Part shown: positions 37,926 to 46,800 of the stretch, in pieces
Layout: the number at the start of each line of letters is the position of its first letter
Position numbering within the stretch: position 1 is the stretch's first letter
Source: Sphingomonas panacisoli
GTDB lineage: Bacteria; Pseudomonadota; Alphaproteobacteria; Sphingomonadales; Sphingomonadaceae
Direction: 5' to 3'
NCBI RefSeq assembly: GCF_007859635.1
Contig: NZ_CP042306.1
Span: forward strand, 2,108,001 to 2,172,000
Length of the DNA: 64,000 bases
Notes under the pieces: model-generated
The model's database searches: none
What the model saw: the letters and a program-made list of their open reading frames with translations, nothing else
Told to the model about the DNA's origin: nothing
Made by a program: the position numbers and the translations under genes

Positions 37926-38533
37926 TGTGCCGTTGCCGGCATGCCACCGACGAGACCGCCGAGCGCGGACAAGGCATGCTTGCGCTCCACGCCGGTCAGG
38001 GCACCCGCGGCGAATTGGCGCTGACCTTCAGGACTGAGCGCCACGCGCGCGAATTCGGTCGCAATGCCATTCGGCTGTCCACCGGTCGCTTTGTTGAGAT
38101 AGATGACCAAAGGTCGAGCGCTTGATTGCCCCCTCGCCGAAGCGAACCCGACAACGACGCCGCGCGGATCGCGGCTCGACGCCATTGTCAGACCGCGCTC
38201 GCTCTGGTTCAGCACGCGCGGCAACGGCGCGACATCGGCCACGCCGTCGGCCAGCGCTTCGGCGACGACGCCCGATCCAGCAGGAGCAACGATCACATCG
38301 ACGTCCGGATGTTCGCGGCGGAAGATCGCCACCCAGCGTTCGACAACCCGCGCCATGGCGCGTGCGCCGACGATCGTGAGTTTGCCCTGCAATTGCGGAG
38401 CATTCGTACGGTAGGATTGTGGCGCCGTCGCTGCGAACGCCGTCCCGGCAACCCCCGCGAGCGCGAGCAACAGGAGCGATCGCCGTGGAAAACGGACGAA
38501 ATCCGCTGGGCGAAGATCCGGTGGCATGAGCAT
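37922..38533 (-). CDS. short, apparently single-lobe PstS-like binding protein
   Basis: About 203 residues. After a leader (RRSLLLLALAGVAGTAFA) comes the first part of the fold (LTIVGARAMARVVERW, VIVAPAGSGVVAEALADG) and then directly the closing part (RPLVIYLNKATGG, VALSPEGQRQFAAGAL). The middle of the fold, about 130 residues forming the second lobe in the paralogues, is missing without any frame break. ATG 38533 is preferred to TTG 38584 or ATG 38527. It is followed by the full-length paralogue with ATGA overlap, so it may act as a companion subunit. The same short form is the N-terminal half of the protein at 40194-41669. Confidence 0.7.
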   Translation of the reverse strand: MLMPPDLRPADFVRFPRRSLLLLALAGVAGTAFAATAPQSYRTNAPQLQGKLTIVGARAMARVVERWVAIFRREHPDVDVIVAPAGSGVVAEALADGVADVAPLPRVLNQSERGLTMASSRDPRGVVVGFASARGQSSARPLVIYLNKATGGQPNGIATEFARVALSPEGQRQFAAGALTGVERKHALSALGGLVGGMPATAQ

Positions 38534-38601
38534 CGCCCGATGCTGCCGAAGCGGCCCCGTGAATCGATCCGTCGTATGACGCAAAGCATCGGCGCAATGC
38601 C

Positions 38602-39405
38602 CTAGATGAAGCGCTCTAACACGCGGCCGGCAAGGTCCGAACGGCCCTCCAGACCGGCCTTGCGGTAGATCGCCTGAGCCTGCTGACGAACGGTGCGTTC
38701 ACTCGTCCCGCGCACGTCGGCGACTTCTCGCAAAGGCAATCCGCGCAGCATTAGCCACGCGACATCGCATTCGGCCCCGGACAGTTTCCAGTCACTGAAG
38801 TCGATGTCGATCCCGTCCTTCACCAGCTTGCCCGCGGTGATCGTGTTGCTCTGCAGCTTTGCGGCAAGCTCTCCACAGCGCTTTTCCAGGTCGGCGGAAG
38901 CACGGCGGCGGCGGCGCAGCTGGAACCACAGCGACGCGGCGAAGGCGACAAGCGCGCCGATCGCGGTCATCAGCAGCGCGAACCTGCCCCAGCCCATCCG
39001 CAGGCTAGACACCTCGATCGGCTGGTCGTCTGACCGGGTCGGCGGGTTAATCAGCCCGGCCCAGCGGGTCTGCTCGCGATCAATGAATTGCAGCAAGGGG
39101 CTGCCATCCAGATAGGTATCCGCCCAGCGATTGGCGCGCAGCTGTTCTGCCCAGCTCGGCGACCGCGCCATCGTCGCGATCAACGCGGTCAGCCGATCCT
39201 GCTTGTCGGCGGCGAGTCCGGGCGCCGCGAACACGCCGCGCCAGTTCATCATCGATACGTCAAGCCCGCCCTCGCGCAAAGTTGCGGCATCGACGCCCGC
39301 GACACGATCCGGCGCGGCAATCCCGAGCTCGCGAAATTCCCCGCTGGCGATCCGGGGCGCGAATTCGGCGTAGCCGCCGACGCCGATATCGCCGCGACCC
39401 TCCAT
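38602..39405 (-). CDS. C-terminal part of TctC/LuxR protein: end of binding domain, membrane helix, LuxR-type HTH
   Basis: 267 residues from ATG 39405, continuing the protein at 39405-40019 in a frame shifted by one base. It holds the second half of a TctC-type binding domain (MEGRGDIGVGGYAEFAPRI, then NWRGVFAAPGL and MMARSPSW-like region), one membrane helix (FALLMTAIGALVAFAASLWF), a basic and coiled stretch (RRRRRASADLEKRCGELAAK) and a LuxR/GerE-type helix-turn-helix (LSGAECDVAWLMLRGLPLRE, then GTSERTVRQQAQAIYRKAG). The start codon overlaps the upstream stop (TGATG). Joined across the shift this is a membrane-bound transcription factor with a periplasmic sensor. If translated alone it would lack a signal peptide. 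Confidence 0.75.
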   Translation of the reverse strand: MEGRGDIGVGGYAEFAPRIASGEFRELGIAAPDRVAGVDAATLREGGLDVSMMNWRGVFAAPGLAADKQDRLTALIATMARSPSWAEQLRANRWADTYLDGSPLLQFIDREQTRWAGLINPPTRSDDQPIEVSSLRMGWGRFALLMTAIGALVAFAASLWFQLRRRRRASADLEKRCGELAAKLQSNTITAGKLVKDGIDIDFSDWKLSGAECDVAWLMLRGLPLREVADVRGTSERTVRQQAQAIYRKAGLEGRSDLAGRVLERFI

Positions 39406-40019
39406 CAGCGAATCGCTGACCCGACGCCCCCGGCGCGGCCGAAATATGTCACCTCGTCGAGCGGTATGCGGAGTTGCTCCGCAATCTGCCAGACCAGGCC
39501 CTGATCCGGGCCGCCGAGCGCGCCGCCCAGCCAGCGCAATGCGGCGGGGTCGCGCTTCAGCGCCACCTTGAGGTCGGCGACGGTGCGGATCGGCGAATCC
39601 TGCCGAACGGCCAACAGGCTCCATTCGCCCGTCAGGCGTGCGATCGGCGTAACGTCGCGCAGCGTTACCGCCGCCTCGTCGCGAACCGCGGCACCCAGCA
39701 TGACAAGGCCGCCGATCAGCAACACGTCGTCTTCGCCACGATGACGCGATACGAACTGGGAGAGGCCGATCAGGCCGCCCGCGCCGGGATACCGCACGAT
39801 GCTGACCTGTCCCACCAACCCCTCGCGTTCGAGCGCGGTCTTCATCGCCTTGGCGGTTAAATCCCAGCCACCGCCCGCAGCTGCGGGCACGACCAGCGTC
39901 AGGCGCTGCATGCGCGGACCAGCGATCGCCGATTGCGGCAAAAAAGCGCCGAGGACCGCCGCAGCGCAGGCAATCAGCGATATCAGGTGACGCCAGACGG
40001 CGATGCGACCCAGACGCAT
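39405..40019 (-). CDS. N-terminal part of TctC/LuxR protein: signal peptide and tricarboxylate-binding (Bug) domain
   Basis: 204 residues from ATG 40019 (AGAAGGAG upstream). The signal peptide ends near SAIAG; a TctC/Bug-type extracytoplasmic binding domain follows (LTLVVPAAAGGGWDLTAKAM, RYPGAGGLIGLSQFV, LIGGLVMLGAAV, YFGRAGG). The frame ends at TGA 39407-39405 shortly after a run of five G on the minus strand (plus-strand C run at 39427-39431). Adding one G would restore family-like GRAGGRRVSDSLMEGRGD and read into the downstream part for about 472 residues in total. So one gene is split by a single-base deletion, either real or an assembly error. Bug proteins bind citrate-like acids. Confidence 0.75.
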   Translation of the reverse strand: MRLGRIAVWRHLISLIACAAAVLGAFLPQSAIAGPRMQRLTLVVPAAAGGGWDLTAKAMKTALEREGLVGQVSIVRYPGAGGLIGLSQFVSRHRGEDDVLLIGGLVMLGAAVRDEAAVTLRDVTPIARLTGEWSLLAVRQDSPIRTVADLKVALKRDPAALRWLGGALGGPDQGLVWQIAEQLRIPLDEVTYFGRAGGVGSAIR

Positions 40020-40088
40020 CTCAGTGCTCCTTCTCCTGGACAGCGACTCTTCGTTCGCTTGCCTCCTGACGGGTGTAGGACCGGGTAG

Positions 40089-40106
40089 CTGTCATCAGGC
40101 TGTCGC
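40089..40106. promoter_or_regulatory. Pho-box-like direct repeat (box 1)
   Basis: Plus strand CTGTCAT-CAGG-CTGTCGC, two heptamers with an 11-base period. It is 70 bases upstream of the TctC/LuxR gene (minus strand) and 87 bases upstream of the tandem PstS-like gene (plus strand), so it could serve both. The 20-base GCTGTCATCAGGCTGTCGCG is identical to that around box 3. Confidence 0.6.
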
Positions 40107-40193
40107 GTCTCACGATCGCCCGATGGGTATAGGCAATCCGTCGGATTGCCGGGTTCGCACGGGAGCGGGATGACGGATCGGATGGAGACAAGA

Positions 40194-41669
40194 ATGCGCC
40201 TGACCCTCGCCGCCCTGACAATAGCTGCCGCAACGTTTGCCCAGCCTGCCGCCGCAGCGCCGTTGGTGTGCGCCGCCGACGCGACCGTGGCACGCGCGCC
40301 CAGTGCGGTCGGCGACGGCGCGATGAAGCCCGCGCTCGACCGATTGCTTGCGCTGTACCGGCAACGTCATCCGGCGAGCGGCGCCCCGACGCGCTGGGAA
40401 TATGGCAGCGGTGCGCGCGCGGTCGGCGCGCTGATGTTCGACCTTGCCGATATCGCACCGGTCATGCGCCCGTTCGCCCCCGCCGAAATCGCGCCGTACG
40501 AGCATCAATTCCACGGAGACATGATCAAGGAGCCGTTGATCGTCCGGATCGGCTCGATCGGCGGACGTCCCGCCGGAATCGCGCTCAACCGCCGGCCCGG
40601 CGCGCCCCTTCCCGCGCGTATCACCAATTTCATCGCGCTGGCGCTCAGCGAAGAGGGGCAGCGGGTACTCGCCGGAACCCCGGGCTTTACGCCGCTCGAC
40701 CCTGCCGCGCTGGCCGACGAACGCGCCAAGCTCGACGAATTCGTCCCGGCGCTCGATCCGGCTTTGGCCGCCTATCGCCCGACGGCGCGCTTGGCCGGTC
40801 CGATCCGCAGTGTCGGCAGCGACGGCATGAAGGCGTTGATGGATAGCTGGGAATGCCGCTTCGCCGCGCTCCAACCCGGCATTCGCAAGGGCGAGATCTG
40901 GGAACATCTGGGGACGCTCAACGGCTTCGATGCGCTGCTCAATGGCCAAACCGATATCGCGCCAATGGGACGCGAACTGTGGCCGGACGAGCTCGCCGAC
41001 TGGCGATCTGTCTATGGCCCAGGTGCGCCGGTCGAAATCGCCGTCGCGCGCGGCGGTTTCAACACGCCGCAGCGCACGACAGCGCAGGCGATCCTGGTCA
41101 ATCCCGCCAATCCCATTCGTCGGATCACCATGGCGCAGTTGGCCGGCATCTTCGGCGCCGACCCGACCATCACGCGTTGGGGTCAACTCGGGCTGACCGG
41201 CGCCTGGACCGACCGGCCGATCCACGTCCGCATGCCGCCCCGCGTCGCGCCGAACGCGATGTCGATGCAGATGATGGTGCTCAACGGCGGCGGCTGGAAC
41301 GCCAAGGCGACCGAAGCACCGATTGCGGCCACGGCGAAGGCGATCGTCGATGACCCCGCGGCGATCGGATTCGGCGGGCTGGAGGAAGGCGATCCGACGC
41401 TGGTCGCGCTCGACGTGGCCGGCACCGACGGGCGGTACATCCCACTCACCGCCGACAGTGCCTCGACAGGTCGCTATGCGCTGACGCGCTATATGTACAT
41501 TCGGCTGGCATATGGCGCGATCTCGCCGCAGGTCGCGGGTTTCCTGCACTTCATCCTGAGCCGCGATGGCCAGGAACGCGTCCGCTATTCAGGCTATTTC
41601 CCGCTGACCGCCGCAGAAGCTAAACGCGAACTGGCGAAGCTCGATCAAGCGGTGCGCCGGCCGAGATAG
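40194..41669 (+). CDS. tandem PstS-like protein: short lobe plus full binding domain
   Basis: A 491-residue protein starting at ATG 40194 (GGAG 6 bases upstream) with signal peptide ending QPAAAA. Residues about 30-190 form a short PstS-like unit (WEYGSGARAVGALMFDLADI, ALSEEGQRVLAGTPGFTPL) like the single-lobe protein at 37922-38533. Residues about 200-491 form a complete unit (GSDGMKALMDSWE, LVNPANPIRRITMAQLAGIF, WGQLGLTGAWTDRPIHVRM, ILSRDGQERVRYSGYFPL). It is thus a fusion of the two forms seen as neighbouring genes at 36750-38533. The 3' end overlaps the convergent methyltransferase gene by 25 bases. Pho-box-like box 1 lies upstream. Confidence 0.78.
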   Translation: MRLTLAALTIAAATFAQPAAAAPLVCAADATVARAPSAVGDGAMKPALDRLLALYRQRHPASGAPTRWEYGSGARAVGALMFDLADIAPVMRPFAPAEIAPYEHQFHGDMIKEPLIVRIGSIGGRPAGIALNRRPGAPLPARITNFIALALSEEGQRVLAGTPGFTPLDPAALADERAKLDEFVPALDPALAAYRPTARLAGPIRSVGSDGMKALMDSWECRFAALQPGIRKGEIWEHLGTLNGFDALLNGQTDIAPMGRELWPDELADWRSVYGPGAPVEIAVARGGFNTPQRTTAQAILVNPANPIRRITMAQLAGIFGADPTITRWGQLGLTGAWTDRPIHVRMPPRVAPNAMSMQMMVLNGGGWNAKATEAPIAATAKAIVDDPAAIGFGGLEEGDPTLVALDVAGTDGRYIPLTADSASTGRYALTRYMYIRLAYGAISPQVAGFLHFILSRDGQERVRYSGYFPLTAAEAKRELAKLDQAVRRPR

Positions 41670-42445
41670 AGCGCGGTCAACACGACATTAGGCGCGGACC
41701 CGCCAAATTCACGATCGACGAGATCACCGATCGCATCGAGCAACGCTGTCCGACGATCGTCGGGCAACGCGCGGACGAACGAATAGCTGGCATACAGCGC
41801 GCGGGCATCGGCGGCCGACAGCATACGTTCGCGGCGAAAGACGTGATGCTCGATCGCGTCGAACCCGCCTTCGCGCAGCCGTCCGATGTGGAGATCGGCA
41901 TCGAGCGAATAATGCCCGCGCATCGATTCCGACGGTGGCAGATCGATGCCGTCGAGCAGTGGCATCGTCGCGTCGGCGAACGGATCGCCGATCCCTGGCT
42001 GGCGATAGGCGTTCCACCACAAAGCGATGCGCCCTCCGGGTCGCAACAGAGCATGGATTCGGCCTAGCGCGGCGTCAGGATCGAGCCAGTGGAAAGATGA
42101 GGCCGCCGCCGCGAGGTCGAATCTGCCGTCGATCGGCGCGGCGACGAAGTCGCTGTTGACGACATCGACCGGGCCGCCGGCAAACGTGGTCCGCAAATAG
42201 TCGGCGAGTGCGGCATCGGGCTCAACGGCAACGAGCCGCTCGACACCCGGCGCAAGCAGCTTGGCCGTCGCGTGTCCCGTACCCGCGCCGATTTCGACGA
42301 CCGCGCGGACGGGGAAATCCGCGCGGTCGAAGATGCGTTCATAGAGTGCGTCTGGATAATCGAGCCGGGCCGCATGATAGCCGGCGGGATCGAGGCCGAA
42401 GATGCTTCGGCCCACGCCACGATCGATGCGGCCCGACATCGTCAC
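41645..42445 (-). CDS. class I SAM-dependent methyltransferase
   Basis: A 266-residue methyltransferase with the SAM-binding loop VVEIGAGTGHATAKLL, the acidic loop VAVEPDAAL and the SSFHWLDPDAAL motif found in the Methyltransf_11/25 group. It probably methylates a small molecule; no target is suggested by sequence. GTG at 42445 overlaps the upstream stop (GTGA at 42442-42445); ATG at 42439 is an equally possible start. It is the last gene of the long minus-strand run beginning near 57 kb and overlaps the tandem PstS-like gene tail to tail. Confidence 0.78.
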   Translation of the reverse strand: MTMSGRIDRGVGRSIFGLDPAGYHAARLDYPDALYERIFDRADFPVRAVVEIGAGTGHATAKLLAPGVERLVAVEPDAALADYLRTTFAGGPVDVVNSDFVAAPIDGRFDLAAAASSFHWLDPDAALGRIHALLRPGGRIALWWNAYRQPGIGDPFADATMPLLDGIDLPPSESMRGHYSLDADLHIGRLREGGFDAIEHHVFRRERMLSAADARALYASYSFVRALPDDRRTALLDAIGDLVDREFGGSAPNVVLTALYLGRRTA

Positions 42446-42975
42446 TTCGCGGGAGCGAACAACGCCTCGTAGCTCGGGATCTTCTTCGCGAGCGCATCGC
42501 GCAGATCGAGCGCCTTCGTGTAGAGCGTGCGCTCATACTGGTTGCCGGCGACGGGAACCTTGAAGGCATAGACGACCAGGCCGATATTGTTGCCCTGCGC
42601 GTCGCGCATCGGCATCAGCACGACGAACTTCGGGCTGGTGTCCTTGGTCCGATGCCAGCGCGGATCGACGATGGTGATGCCCTTCTTCGACACGTCGATA
42701 TCATCGGGATCGTCCGGATTGCCGATGCGGTCGGGATACGAGCCGGCGAACATCGTATAGGCGTCGGTCATTCCCGGCGGCACGCCATGCAGCGTCACGC
42801 TCAGGAGTTCGGGATGCGCTTTCATCGTCTCGTCGGACAAGACCTGCGCGTAAATCTTGGCCGCCGGCGGCGTCCAGTTCTTCGCTGGGGCGGCCGGGGC
42901 AGCGGTCTGCGCACCGGCGACCGCGGCGAGCCCCAGCCCGGCGGCGGCGGCGATCATCAAGAAGTTGCGTTTCAT
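42442..42975 (-). CDS. secreted protein with one copy of the unrecognised Cache/PAS-like domain
   Basis: A 177-residue protein with signal peptide (ending VAGAQT) and a single copy of the domain found twice in the protein at 21085-21966: AHPELLSVTLHGVPPG, then FVVLMPMRDAQGNNIGLVVYAF and ALDLRDALAKKIP. It shows the region DRIGNPDDPDDIDVSKKGIT in place of the GRIGK-D-DD motif. Start ATG 42975 is followed by a normal leader. Box 2 (43023-43040) lies 48 bases upstream. Function unknown; a periplasmic binding or accessory role is inferred. Confidence 0.6.
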   Translation of the reverse strand: MKRNFLMIAAAAGLGLAAVAGAQTAAPAAPAKNWTPPAAKIYAQVLSDETMKAHPELLSVTLHGVPPGMTDAYTMFAGSYPDRIGNPDDPDDIDVSKKGITIVDPRWHRTKDTSPKFVVLMPMRDAQGNNIGLVVYAFKVPVAGNQYERTLYTKALDLRDALAKKIPSYEALFAPAK

Positions 42976-43022
42976 AATACCTCTCCTGGCTTTGATTGTT
43001 GACCCCGGCCTAGCGCGCCAAG

Positions 43023-43040
43023 CTGACGGGAAGCTGTCGC
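43023..43040 (-). promoter_or_regulatory. Pho-box-like direct repeat (box 2)
   Basis: Plus strand CTGACGG-GAAG-CTGTCGC, the least conserved of the six. It starts directly after the stop of the upstream gene (43041) and is 48 bases upstream of the start at 42975. Confidence 0.4.
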
Positions 43041-43784
43041 CTATTTCCCAGCGAGCGCGGCGACCGATGGGGTTCGGCGGGCGAGCGCGTCGCGCAGCGC
43101 GATCGCGCGCGCCAACACGCGCGGCTCGTCGGCTGCATCTTTCATCGTGAAACTTGTGCTGAGCGCGCCGATCACGCGCCGCCGCGCATCGAGCTGCGGC
43201 AATTCGACCGCCAGCCGCCGGCCTCCATTGGTCACTTCCTTGCGAACGATGCCGTTGGCGATGACGTCGTCGTCATCCTTGTCCGCCGCCTTGCCGATGC
43301 GACCGAAATTTGAAGCGATGATGGTGTTCTGAGCCCCCGGCAGCGCGACGTGCATCGCGAGCGTGACGAGATCGGGATAGGCGTCGATCATCGTGTCGAC
43401 CAACGCCTGCGCCCGTGGCGCCCGCACTGCGCCCGGCACGAAGGGGTCGGGCTCGGCGAGGTTGTCGGCGACATAGATGCGACGCGACGCCGCGCGCGCG
43501 ACCGGCTTTGCGTCGATCAGCTTGCGCGCCCAAACTGTTATGGTGCCGATTGGCTCCCCGACCGCATTGACCAGCGGCGCGCTCGACGACGGGCCGTTCT
43601 GCGGACCCCAAGCGATATGGATGGGCTTACCGCCCTTCCCGTTTGCATCGATGGCGATCGCGACGATATCTGGGCGCTTGGCGGCAAGCGTCGCGGTAAG
43701 CGTGTCACCATAGGTTTGCGCGGTCGCGGGCAGCACGAAAGCGACGCCGATGATCGCCGTCGCAATCCCCCAAGCCTTGATCAT
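43041..43784 (-). CDS. secreted protein with two copies of the unrecognised Cache/PAS-like domain
   Basis: A 247-residue protein. After the leader (ending LPATAQ) the first copy is shortened (KRPDIVAIAIDANGKGG to PIGTITVWARKLID), while the second is complete (AYPDLVTLAMHVALPG, IIASNFGRIGKAADKDDDDV, LPQLDARRRVIGALSTSF, AIALRDALARRTP). The second copy is the closest match to the second copy in 21085-21966. ATG at 43784 follows GGAGGGG. Box 3 lies 62 bases upstream. It may form a unit with the single-copy gene at 42442-42975, though box 2 between them suggests separate control. Confidence 0.6.
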   Translation of the reverse strand: MIKAWGIATAIIGVAFVLPATAQTYGDTLTATLAAKRPDIVAIAIDANGKGGKPIHIAWGPQNGPSSSAPLVNAVGEPIGTITVWARKLIDAKPVARAASRRIYVADNLAEPDPFVPGAVRAPRAQALVDTMIDAYPDLVTLAMHVALPGAQNTIIASNFGRIGKAADKDDDDVIANGIVRKEVTNGGRRLAVELPQLDARRRVIGALSTSFTMKDAADEPRVLARAIALRDALARRTPSVAALAGK

Positions 43785-43845
43785 CAACCCCTCCGATGCC
43801 GGCACGATCGTTCGCCGTGCACGGCAACGGAATTAGGTCAGTGCG

Positions 43846-43863
43846 CTGTCATCAGGCTGTCGC
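43846..43863 (-). promoter_or_regulatory. Pho-box-like direct repeat (box 3)
   Basis: Plus strand CTGTCAT-CAGG-CTGTCGC, identical to box 1. It overlaps the last codons and stop of the RND permease gene and lies 62 bases upstream of the gene at 43041-43784. Confidence 0.6.
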
Positions 43864-46800
43864 GAGCTCTGCCTGAGGATCGGGCTGGTCCTTGGCTTTG
43901 CCGCCGAGCCACTTGGTCAGCAGCAGGACCAGCGTGGGCAGGATCGTCAGCACCAGCGGCGCACCCACCGCCAGCCCGAAGATGATCGCGGTCGCGAGCG
44001 GTCGCTGCAGCCCCGATCCGCGGCCCAAGCCGAGTGCCAGCGGCGCCAGCGTCAGGATCGCGATCAGCGCCGACATCAGGATCGGCCGCAACCGCGCCTT
44101 GCCCGCTTCGAGCAAACTCGGCCCATCGATCGGCCGGCCCGGCTCAAGCTCCGCCAGGTAGAAGATGGCGAGCTCGGTCAACATCCCGACCACCATCGTC
44201 AGCCCCATCAGCGCCGAAATGTCGAGCTCGGTCCCCGTCACCCACAATCCCATGAACACCGCGGTCGTCGATAGCATTACCGTCCCGATCACTGCAGCGG
44301 TGAACGCCCAATTCTCGAACAGCAAAGTAAGCAGCAGCATCGACAACAACAGCGCGGCGACGAACACCGTAGCGAGGTCGCGGAACGACTGTTTCTGCTG
44401 CTGATAGAGCCCGCCATAATCGACGCGGACCGACGACGGCAGATTGAGCGCCTTCACCGCCGCCTGTACTTCGTTCATCGCGCTGCCGAGATCCTTACCC
44501 TCAAGCCGGGCGGTGACCGGGATGAACGGCGCCAGGTCTTCGCGCGTGATCTGCGGCTGGCCGGCGGCGATGCTGATCGACGCGATCTGGCGCAGTGCGA
44601 CCGTGCGCCCATCGGTGGCGCGGACCGTCATCGCGCCAAGCGAGTCGGCGCGGCGGCGCAGGTCCTGCGGAACGGTGACGCGGACGTCGACGACTTGCTC
44701 GCCGGCCAGGATCTGGGTCGCGATGGTGCCGCCGGTTTGAGTCTCGATCTGCTTCGACACCACATCCGGATCGACACCGGCCAGCGCCGCAGCCGCCCGA
44801 TCGACCTTTATGATGATCGCGTCGCCGGCGACACGCAGGCCGCTCGCGACTTCGACCACGCCCTGAATCTTCTCCAAGGCACCCACCACCTTTTCGGTCG
44901 AGGCCGACAGCTCGTCGGGATTGTCGCCGAACAGTTTGACCTCGATCGGTTGCGGCACGGCGGTAAGGTCGCCGATCAGATCCTCCATCAGCTGCGCGGT
45001 TTCGATCTCGAGACCCGGCACCTGCTCCTGCACCTTCTGGCGAACCTCGGCCATCACCTCTTCGATGTCGCGGCGGTTGCCGTCATTATTGAGCCGGATG
45101 AAGAAATCGCCTTCGTCGGCTTCGGTAAGGCCGCCACCGAGCTGGACGCCTGTACGTCGCGAATAGCTAGTGACTTCAGGTGTTTCGCGGATGATCTTCT
45201 CCACTCGGCGCAATAGCAGATCGGTATCGCTGAGCGCGGCGCCCGACTTTGCCTTATAGTCCAGGATGAAACCGCCTTCGTCCATCACCGGCATGAAGCC
45301 GGACTGCAGGTTGGTCCAGGCGAACCCGCCGAGCACGACGAGGACCAGCGCAACGACGCCCGCTGCCAGACCGGGCCGCGCGAATACCCGCTCGGTCATA
45401 CGGCCGTAGCGGTTGACGATCGGGCCGGTGAACTTCTCCGCCTTGTCCGCCGCTTCGGCATCCTTGAGCGTGAGCCAGCCGTCGGCAATGATCGGCAGCA
45501 CGAAGCGCGCATACAGCAGCGATACCGCGAGCGCCGCGACCATCGTCACCGCCAGCGCCTTGAAGAAGCCTCCGGTGACCCCGGTGATGAACGCCAGCGG
45601 GACGAACACGACGATCGTCGCCGCGGTCGATCCGAACAGCGGGCGCGCCATCTCGCGCGCCGCCGCCAGCATCGATGGCCGTTCGCTCTGATGATCGTGA
45701 TCGGCTTCCTGCAAGCGTCGCATGAGATGTTCGAGCATCACAACGGCGTCGTCGACCACCAGGCCGACCGCCGCAGCCATGCCGCCGAGCGTCATCATGT
45801 TGAAGCTCATCTTGAACGACAGGAGCGCCAGACAGGCCGCGGCCAGCACGGCGGGTAGCAGCGCCGCGGTGATCACCATCAGACGCCACGACCGCAGGAA
45901 CAGGAACAGCACGACGCCCGCGAGCAGCGCGCCGAGCAGGATCGCGTCGCGCACCGAATTGGCCGCGCCGGTCACCAGTTCCGACTGATCGTAGAAATTG
46001 CTGACCTTGACGTCCGACGGCAACGACACGCTCTTCAGTCGCGCTTCGACATCCTTGACCAACGCGACGGCGTCGGCGGTGGGCGTCTGGCGGATATTGA
46101 CCAGCACCGCGTTCGTGCCGTTCGACGTCACCTTGGTCCAGGCCGGTGCCGGCGCGCGACGGATCGTCGCGATCTGGCCGAGCGAAGTCACCCCCGCGCC
46201 GGGCGTGCTGCCCGCCTTTACCGGAACCGCCGCGATATCGGCTTCGCTCGTCAGCCGGTCTTCGACCAGCGCAAGGTACAGGCGATGGCGATCCTCGATC
46301 TTGCCGACCGCCGCAACGCTGTTCGCCGCGGTCAGCGCCGCAGTGACGTCGGTGATGGTCAGCCCGACCGCCTGCATCTTGCCGGGATCGACTTCGACCA
46401 CAACTTCCTGCGGTGAACCGCCAAGGACATCGACGCCTGCCACGCCCGACACCGTCGAGAGCAACGGACGAAGCTTCAGCTGCGCGAGTTGCTGCAGTGC
46501 GACGCCGTCACGTTTGTTCGACGTCAGCGAAATGCCCAGCACCGGGAAGATCGTCGGGTCCGATCGCCGCACGCTGAACCGCGTGCCGGTCGGCAGATCG
46601 GGCAGGATCGTCGCCAGCGCGCCTTGGGTCGCGTTGGTCGCGGCGACCATGTCGTCGCCCCAGGCAAAGCTGAGCGCAACCTCGGCCGAACCGCGGCTGG
46701 TAGTCGATCGAATCTGCGTGACCCCGGGGATTTCGCGCAACGCGATTTCCGCCGGCCGCGTGATGTCGGCTTCCATCTGCTGCGCATCGCGCTCGCCCGC

